Source: a virus. Taken from it: a DNA stretch of 22,291 nucleotides. Shown one piece after another: positions 18,201 to 22,291 of the stretch. The stretch lies in the IMG/VR virus record IMGVR_UViG_3300047369_000361, positions 1-22,291 of that record; one strand, 5' to 3'. How positions within the stretch are numbered: the stretch's first letter is position 1; each line of letters starts with the position of its first letter. The translations under genes and the position numbers were made by a program. The notes beneath the pieces are model-generated. The model was not told the origin of the DNA and ran no database searches. It saw nothing but the letters and a program-made list of their open reading frames with translations.

Positions 18201-20390
18201 TCTACGCAGTTTGATTATTTTGATAGATTTATGATTTCAGATGGTTTTGAAAAAACTTTGACAAGAGAAGATTACTTAGAACTTTATGGAACAGAAGGTG
18301 TTAGTGAAAGTGATTTACTTAGATTAGAAGGTGAAATCAATACATTCTTTAAAACTGAATTAAGAAAGAAATACTCTATTGTTAATGATGGTAATGACGT
18401 TTCTTTTGCAAACACTATTTTTAAAGGTATAAATGTAGAATTTAAAAAGAGAAAGTCAGATGAAAATACTTCAGATTTTGTAAAAGATTCTGAGTTTAAC
18501 GGATATAAATTTAGTGTTTTGTTAAAACACAATACTGACGTTGAGTTAAATAGTGTAGAATATGAAATTATTCAAAACAAAAAATTTGGTTTTGTTCTCG
18601 TATTTATTAATTTAAATATTAGTGATTTCTGGATAGAAGATAATTTTAATAGAAAACTTTTATATGAATTAAAGCATAAAATAGTATATGATTCTAACCA
18701 ACAAGATTATATTTATGCAAACACATCTTTTGGCGGGGCGTTTGATTTTAATTCAGCGGATTGGAGTGCAAATACTGGACCATATACACTAGATGGTTTA
18801 ACACATGTAAGTGGTACTGTGCCTAATTACGAAACACAAATTGCAGTAAATGACGAAGGTTTATACGGTGATATATTAATAGACTTATATCCTAACACAC
18901 CTGGTAATACTATTTACAAAATGTCTGTTGTTGAAGTAGAAAGCCCAACTCAAATAAAAGTTGCTGGAAAGCCAGTAAACGTAAATGACCCTAACGATAT
19001 ATTAGATGTTGAATTTTTACCAAATAGTTTACAACTTACCGCATCTTATGAATATGTAGACGGTGGTTCAAATATGCACGAGGTGTTATTGAATAAGCTT
19101 TCTATAGGTAATTTTACTGAATTACTGAATAGTGATAGTGAAGAGATTAAATATGTTACAATTGAAGAAGATGGTCAAGTCTTAGAAAATAAATTTGTAT
19201 TAAGGTTTTCAGATGGAAAAGAATTTGCTAAGTTTGCAAATATTAAGATTGAAGAAGATGATGATAAACCAAAATCCTTTAAATTATCTAAAGGTAATAT
19301 TGGATTTAATTTAGTAGAATCAAATGAAGTAGATTACTATCCATTCTTAGTGAGACACAATGGTAATTACACTGTTGATTTAAAACCAGTTGTTACATTT
19401 ACAGACATGTATACTCACTTTAAAACTAATAGAATTCAAAGCACAATTGATTCAAGAGAATTGAATTTAGAAGAGTCTCTTTACAAACATAGTCTTACAG
19501 ATGTAGAGGAACTTAACTTAGCCAAGTTTTACTATAAAAAATATAATAGATGTGGAACCACATTTAATTTAGGATTCATTCAAGATAAAAATCAATATGA
19601 TTCTGATTGGGGAATGATTAAAAATCATTTCTATCATAAAGTAAACGAAATTAATCCATTGGGTGTAACTAAACTTTCTGTATCTACCGAAAAATTACCA
19701 CTTTATCCATTAATAGGTGAAATAGCAATTGATAAAAAAGATGTTAATGTGTTTAGGTCCTCTTGGGATGCTAATTATTATACTAGGTCTTTAAAGGGTA
19801 ATAATTTTGAAAATTTACCTGGAACAATAGATACAAATGAAGAAAGGTCATATATGGCTTCGACAATTATGAAGCCTAAAGATGGTTATACATTAACGTC
19901 GTATACAACTTCTTATGTAAAAACTCAGAAAGAATTAGATGATATTCTAAAAAACAATACTAATAAAACTGAAACGGTTATTTATGAAGGTGAAAGATTT
20001 ATTATTATTGACTTTTACACATTAGACGTTTTAAAAAGAGTTATTAGTGAAGATGGTGTATTAAACGCTATTTCAAAATATGTTACTCCTCAAAACTCAG
20101 CTGGTGATAAGACTACTTTAGATGATGATGCATTACTTTATGTTAAAAATAATTTATTAGGACAATATATTATTGATGCTATACAGTTGTTTATTAAGAA
20201 GAAAAAAGGTAGTAACTCTGAATTAATAAATGCTGAAAGTGTCGATCAACTTACTGTTGGAGGTTTTAACAAAGATAATTCGTTTAGATATAAACAACAC
20301 AAGCAGAAGCCTATGAATTTTAGGTTGATATATAATAAAAGAAGAGGATATTCATATGATATCAAAACTATGTTAAAAATAAAGTCATAA
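12216..20390 (+). CDS. Giant mosaic virion protein: Ig-like array, cysteine-bearing repeats, long structural body
   Basis: This encodes 2724 residues without interruption. Residues 1-83 are a small N-terminal domain. Residues 87-165 and 170-250 are Ig-like (the second ends GNYEVKYNVDDAAGNAA, like DUF5011 or bacterial Ig domains). Residues 255-351 look like a Calx-beta domain (GTVNEGGTATATF ... SEGDETLTIKF). Residues 355-443 and 447-541 look like cadherin/VCBS-type or Big_9-like domains (YTPALNFSGIDTFDVIVSDGED). Residues 545-1055 hold diverged repeats bracketed by cysteines. The body, about 1060-2724, contains LLRTNPKLSTNVKLVV near 1092 and is a long mix of beta strands and acidic helices with only three Cys. 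That segment recalls large virion proteins of other jumbo-type phages, from memory only. The N-terminal half looks like an accessory surface module joined to a conserved structural body. The start ATGGCA is favoured over internal ATGs because it is the first after the gap. Confidence 0.7.
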   Translation: MAQITLINTGYGTANAALLSGNVATVVKHYTDSVVGVGTILYNDDGTGGNSNVPFDGGDSWWATSDLLYAYRIGAAGEVLELEQNQPPTIVNSIATETVEVNTSYDPLANGITTTDPEGGTVGVTFAPALDITTIGTYTLTFTATDTAGQTTDATQTRVVTVEPAPDTDAPVITLVAPGLDSANPYIILQGQSYVEPGYAAVDDVDGDLTSNVNVNNLVNINTPGNYEVKYNVDDAAGNAAVEQIRYVTVGALTWNVTFPSGTVNEGGTATATFTSNTLNTNLTYEISGIDAADITGPLSGNVTLSSGSFTLNIPIVADSSVSEGDETLTIKFLEDGVEKDNASITISDTSVDGPPVANNNQQISVAYQTDTPFTFDVSDNGTVTINITSGASLGNIINQSGLSATYQPNVGVANQSDVVQYTATDDSNQSDTGQITFNIGAIPNVPPVISNGSSFESGICNQSTTYSFTVDASDPDNNANSGPSTLSYTSTTPANGTVSINGASYAYTPALNFSGIDTFDVIVSDGEDSVSQLVTVEVLELAYVALEGSAFDGSTNTVCELPRSQTYYMSSLLVSSLNDISQDMQIYNDQELTDLATTNTQNPLISVVINPTDNPIILGVSPAGSINSVAPCAAPPNQSSNSQLIYASGNTQYCDGLVESVVVYYPNVDNGGLSDNATVEDLVNLATIDASFKLFTSDTDVDEYVAGLNNELVGLIPAGIYANSINSIYVKTGTTNNWQYNASAGNYLFECPTPINYVARQVDNTTPSTLSVNNIETPWEFCNSTKNPVDIWYRANQEDVDNGLPAFTLLEIAQHNIAIYKSEEGANQEEIDDLYESNIVGHGETAYLVWQNEGDGSNYQWYGFTGQGNLCLGQAATNYGECVNLEPSETIGDGKMFVNMPPNNSILEKNVYYAFLACEPLLDDTDYYWPVYVVDGLHEYDNDTTSHIKEFVDAIAIDGSGNKSTPENGAFRFSFDSGSTSCLQFKHKIVAENSTDAVNKLINGIEPYGIDGEYRVLEVNGVDLGFSSENTINTYNPLLIEGDLDQCEMCVDGNTTGEYNFPILPDYILNSNGPNFDIEKNYNLDDVSKPLLRTNPKLSTNVKLVVNSRDSLYLESINADRTLSDVRYKKFPVSPEGDYAFDVASFFKKNPTTNEIMYNTKRSDSDVAVLDSYNKQIEEDYHYGTTYNYSKLHGENLRMFAPIWIDNNVPKKFVIFRTTSPSGSIDFKDDASGKLGMINEIIKNSEIIKTFDLTSNSNIGKYIRNHVQQETFPKSPLTFSFEKGEQSFFNGIDVKKGGFTSKGEFLHKDFVLQDKPLIEANDLVTDGFKRNNIACANLINLEFLFDDDNASDYGINRYFGLYVDDIDSGDGEINRITNNIVRFSTLNSYIDTNNPSSAIPSNKQMTQTPTLGYININDTYYKISNKSFYDTNLKEVLIDNTSQVVSEKIGIKKTNRVVELESNEDAGCDFIKLDIVENPFTNDSFAIVDSREEAYKFTFIKFVPNENITLSMTDGGKSYAISFTTQPTWEDTMNEISLKIASDYLKDVLELGFEEGKKSFYLTEKKANLGELDIQVSGTVGNILKVDQIQSNVNLANNTFTATYSLDPGKIDGKKFSNQGTLSEVAAAIANVINNYEENKFEAWSVGSQVYIKNDIPGYKLLQQTLLIKRSNVSNFISSDNLDVDGKLLALRKRELWTQSDNLTVLDIWVPYFLNGGNSPGKSVFVTNETVSEIQVDDYIETNYNGIYNKVIDIVEDIETPSSEYSKIILEDRNTISNGDAIVFNEQNVKIGLFSAYNIYDMNFDFYDTSNSELKELNLETRDRILYEPYENAVNSIDAITGQPTTELDASTIMNDAFGLNPDDYFTNLSPILEDEKSEDEIPTKIKSEFDRLQENYLKEFAINSRIVPNINKWVLKDALTVRENPYYLNANEAFGVTNFSPDLTAEDRDRDNMTHEWFYLDKMPKYVKYNELNDTFSYVNFVEGFELTPELFKSTQFDYFDRFMISDGFEKTLTREDYLELYGTEGVSESDLLRLEGEINTFFKTELRKKYSIVNDGNDVSFANTIFKGINVEFKKRKSDENTSDFVKDSEFNGYKFSVLLKHNTDVELNSVEYEIIQNKKFGFVLVFINLNISDFWIEDNFNRKLLYELKHKIVYDSNQQDYIYANTSFGGAFDFNSADWSANTGPYTLDGLTHVSGTVPNYETQIAVNDEGLYGDILIDLYPNTPGNTIYKMSVVEVESPTQIKVAGKPVNVNDPNDILDVEFLPNSLQLTASYEYVDGGSNMHEVLLNKLSIGNFTELLNSDSEEIKYVTIEEDGQVLENKFVLRFSDGKEFAKFANIKIEEDDDKPKSFKLSKGNIGFNLVESNEVDYYPFLVRHNGNYTVDLKPVVTFTDMYTHFKTNRIQSTIDSRELNLEESLYKHSLTDVEELNLAKFYYKKYNRCGTTFNLGFIQDKNQYDSDWGMIKNHFYHKVNEINPLGVTKLSVSTEKLPLYPLIGEIAIDKKDVNVFRSSWDANYYTRSLKGNNFENLPGTIDTNEERSYMASTIMKPKDGYTLTSYTTSYVKTQKELDDILKNNTNKTETVIYEGERFIIIDFYTLDVLKRVISEDGVLNAISKYVTPQNSAGDKTTLDDDALLYVKNNLLGQYIIDAIQLFIKKKKGSNSELINAESVDQLTVGGFNKDNSFRYKQHKQKPMNFRLIYNKRRGYSYDIKTMLKIKS
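12474..13838 (+). other. Array of five Ig-like/Calx-beta-type domains (residues 87-541 of the giant protein)
   Basis: Five consecutive beta-sandwich domains of about 80-97 residues are delimited by PP or AP boundaries: QPPTIV (86), DAPVITL (169), LTWNVTF (253), PPVANN (355) and PPVISN (447). They belong to at least three different sequence types, so this is a mosaic rather than a simple tandem duplication. Such domains on phage virions are generally thought to bind surface carbohydrate weakly. That role is general knowledge of the families and is not shown here. Confidence 0.7.
13893..15164 (+). repeat. Cysteine-bracketed diverged repeats (residues 560-983 of the giant protein)
   Basis: Units open with a Cys at 560, 655, 783 and 883, giving spacings of 95, 128 and 100 residues. 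The first three close with a Cys at 633, 752 and 872. Units two and three share an aromatic strand (VVVYYPN / VDIWYRA), a DNG turn, an L..A helix, and a Trp strand (NNWQY / NYQWY) before the closing Cys. The first and fourth units are more diverged. I do not recognise the family. Confidence 0.45.
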
Positions 20391-20391
20391 G

Positions 20392-22291
20392 ATGGCAATT
20401 AATATTCAAGAAATACTACATCCAAGTGATTCAGATTCTATCAAGTTTGAAAAAATTAACTATAACTTCGATCAAATTTTGGCACATGGCGGTGGACCTC
20501 AAGGGCCCAGAGGATTTAAAGGTGCACAAGGTTTACCTGGAGAAACTGGTCAAAAAGGTGAAAAGGGTGATTTAGGACCTCAAGGTCTTAAAGGAGCTGC
20601 AGGCGCAACAGACAGTCCATGGTATTCTATTAATGTAGATATAGACGGCGATAGTTCTACAACTATAGATTCTTACAATATATTAAAACCCAAGGTTTTA
20701 GGTGCAGGATATAGTCCTATTGTTTGGTTGGGGGATGATTCTTTTACAGAAGAATCTACTGAAGGTGATATAACAACTAACGCTAAATTAACTATTTCTA
20801 AAAGCGGTATATTTGATAATTATATTAAACTTTGGCACAATGAATTAAATAACGGTAATGTGGTAGTCACATCTACTGATGATGGTATTTTTTCAGAATT
20901 TGCTATTCAAAATGATTTCGGTAGTCAAAACATTGCGCTTAAACTAAATGTAGATAAAGTTTATTTACAAGCTAATTCATCTACATTTGATATTAGAGGT
21001 AATGCTATTACACTCGAATCATTAAACGATACAAATATTAAATTTAAAACATTAGGTTCTGGAGTTTTAGATGTTGATATAAATTCAGAATTTAAAGGAT
21101 ATGTTTTATTACCTAATGGCACCACTGGTCAAAGACCTTCAAACCCAACTCCAGGTATGATATATTTTAATACACAATTAGATATTACTGAAGTTTATTA
21201 TGCTAACGCTGGTGTTGGAGAATGGAGAGAATTATGTACAACATGTGGAGAATCTGTTCCTAATACTATTGGTTTTGGTTTTGATATAATAGATGCTGAT
21301 ATAGATGGTTCTCCAGTAAACAATACATTAGATATAGAAGATGGTGATATTGATGCAAACGCAGATGGAACTCCGGTTGCTGACGCAGTGACAACTGTAT
21401 ACTTGTTAGACCCATATTATACTCTAACGAGCATAGAAGAAGCCGATGATGGTGGAGCTACTGTTATGGGCTTTGCTCCATTTGACACACCCTATGATGA
21501 TAGTTGGGATAATGATAGTGCAGATGGTTTAAACGACAACACAAATCGAGAAGACGTATTCATTGGTGACGGCGACGTGGGTGGTGGCAATACACCAAAC
21601 CCAACACCTAGCAATAGCCCTTATAGTTATATTGGTGATGTTGATGACACAAGAGGACCAGATGTTGGTTTTGTTCCTAGTGTACCTTCTAACCCATGGA
21701 CCATTAATGCAGCTGGATTAGCGGGAGCTACACCTACATTAGGTGCTACATCTATTTCTAGTGATGCACAACCAGGTTCAGTAGTTAATTTAACTATTGT
21801 AGCTGCAATTAGTACTGGATATGATTTTGGTTCTAGCTTATCCGTTGTTTTAGGAAATGGAACAGATGATAGATTTCAATTAGTAGGTACACCTACGCTG
21901 GCCGTTGATGGAAGTCAATTGACATTTACAGTTAGAGATACAAATACACCTAGCGTCGGAGGTTCTTCAACTATTTCATTCTTTATAGTAACTGAAGCTG
22001 AGGCGACTGGTAGTCTTAATGTTACTAGCGATCCTCCAGCATTAAATTGGAGTAGATTCCAAAACAATCAATCAATATATTATACAGCTACAACTGATGG
22101 CAGTGGAATGACAGGTTCACCAATTATTACTGGTCTACCTAGTTGGCTAACTGTGGCATCCAACACTGGGGTTACAGGGTCAAGTAATACTGGATATGTA
22201 GAGCTTGCCTTTTTATTTTCTCCAACAGATGCAACATCTTCTATGGTAACAATAGAACATGCTGAAGTAGATGGTGAAGAAGATGGGTTCA
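20392..22291 (+). CDS. Collagen-like tail fibre protein, 3' end outside window
   Basis: The frame is open from the ATG at 20392 to the window end (633 full codons). Residues 1-31 carry an N-terminal docking-like motif (INIQEILHPSDSDS ... INYNFDQIL) shared with the gene at 5847. Residues 35-73 are 13 uninterrupted Gly-X-Y triplets, a collagen-like triple helix. About 75-235 is beta-rich. Residues 242-281 match a widespread fibre motif (NGTTGQRPSNPTPGMIYFN, then GEWREL). A CTTC pair (282-285) follows, then an Asp-rich stretch with two DGxPV units (301-329) and a Pro/Asn linker (NTPNPTPSNSP). Two Ig-like regions come next; the last (from about 552) has SWLTVASNTG, resembling the BACON domain. 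The protein is probably a receptor-binding or adhesive fibre on the baseplate. It starts one base after the preceding stop (TAAGATG). The full length and tip are unknown. Confidence 0.72.
   Translation, partial: MAINIQEILHPSDSDSIKFEKINYNFDQILAHGGGPQGPRGFKGAQGLPGETGQKGEKGDLGPQGLKGAAGATDSPWYSINVDIDGDSSTTIDSYNILKPKVLGAGYSPIVWLGDDSFTEESTEGDITTNAKLTISKSGIFDNYIKLWHNELNNGNVVVTSTDDGIFSEFAIQNDFGSQNIALKLNVDKVYLQANSSTFDIRGNAITLESLNDTNIKFKTLGSGVLDVDINSEFKGYVLLPNGTTGQRPSNPTPGMIYFNTQLDITEVYYANAGVGEWRELCTTCGESVPNTIGFGFDIIDADIDGSPVNNTLDIEDGDIDANADGTPVADAVTTVYLLDPYYTLTSIEEADDGGATVMGFAPFDTPYDDSWDNDSADGLNDNTNREDVFIGDGDVGGGNTPNPTPSNSPYSYIGDVDDTRGPDVGFVPSVPSNPWTINAAGLAGATPTLGATSISSDAQPGSVVNLTIVAAISTGYDFGSSLSVVLGNGTDDRFQLVGTPTLAVDGSQLTFTVRDTNTPSVGGSSTISFFIVTEAEATGSLNVTSDPPALNWSRFQNNQSIYYTATTDGSGMTGSPIITGLPSWLTVASNTGVTGSSNTGYVELAFLFSPTDATSSMVTIEHAEVDGEEDGF
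20494..20610 (+). repeat. Collagen-like Gly-X-Y repeat
   Basis: Thirteen perfect Gly-X-Y triplets (residues 35-73) start GPQ-GPR-GFK-GAQ and end GLK-GAA-GAT. Lys/Glu-rich triplets (GQK-GEK-GDL) could form inter-chain salt bridges. Collagen-like shafts of this kind are known in phage fibres and imply a trimer. Confidence 0.9.

Overview
The window is one uninterrupted late structural block of a large contractile-tailed (myovirus-type) phage or prophage. All ten genes lie on the + strand. Most gaps are 0-21 bases and the longest is 68 bases. The anchor is a run of three baseplate-wedge genes in the order gp25 / gp6 / gp7 (P2 names W / J / I). The first two are recognisable from sequence. The third rests on gene order plus a short P2-gpI-like segment. 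No replication, lysis, tRNA, integrase, transposon, CRISPR or antisense gene was seen.

The DNA is strongly AT-rich, AGA is the usual arginine codon, and no start codon has a convincing Shine-Dalgarno sequence. A-rich stretches precede the starts instead. Together with the many Ig-like domains and a possible BACON-like domain, this points to a host in the Bacteroidota (for example a flavobacterium). That host assignment is an inference.

Layout. 3-551: C-terminal part of a virion protein that starts outside the window. 573-929: gp25-like wedge protein. 946-2778: gp6 / baseplate-J-like wedge protein. 2778-3050: 90-residue basic protein overlapping both neighbours by one base. 3050-5836: 928-residue gp7 / gpI-like protein with added Trp-rich and PKD-like modules. 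5847-6416: short fibre-like protein. 6435-8372 and 8374-12147: two large structural proteins of unknown role, both with coiled coils; the second also has an FN3-like domain. 12148-12215: the only real intergenic gap, with a palindrome between two TATAAT boxes. 12216-20390: a 2724-residue protein with an N-terminal array of Ig-like domains, a cysteine-bearing repeat region, and a long cysteine-poor body. 20392-end: a collagen-like fibre protein, cut by the window edge.

The genes plausibly work together as follows. gp25-, gp6- and gp7-like proteins form the inner wedge that triggers sheath contraction. The large proteins after it build the outer baseplate. The two proteins that share an N-terminal docking-like motif are attached fibres or spikes. 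The most unusual points are the 2724-residue mosaic with an unfamiliar cysteine-bracketed repeat, and the decoration of nearly every large protein with Ig-type or collagen-type surface modules. No new enzymatic or defence system is visible.
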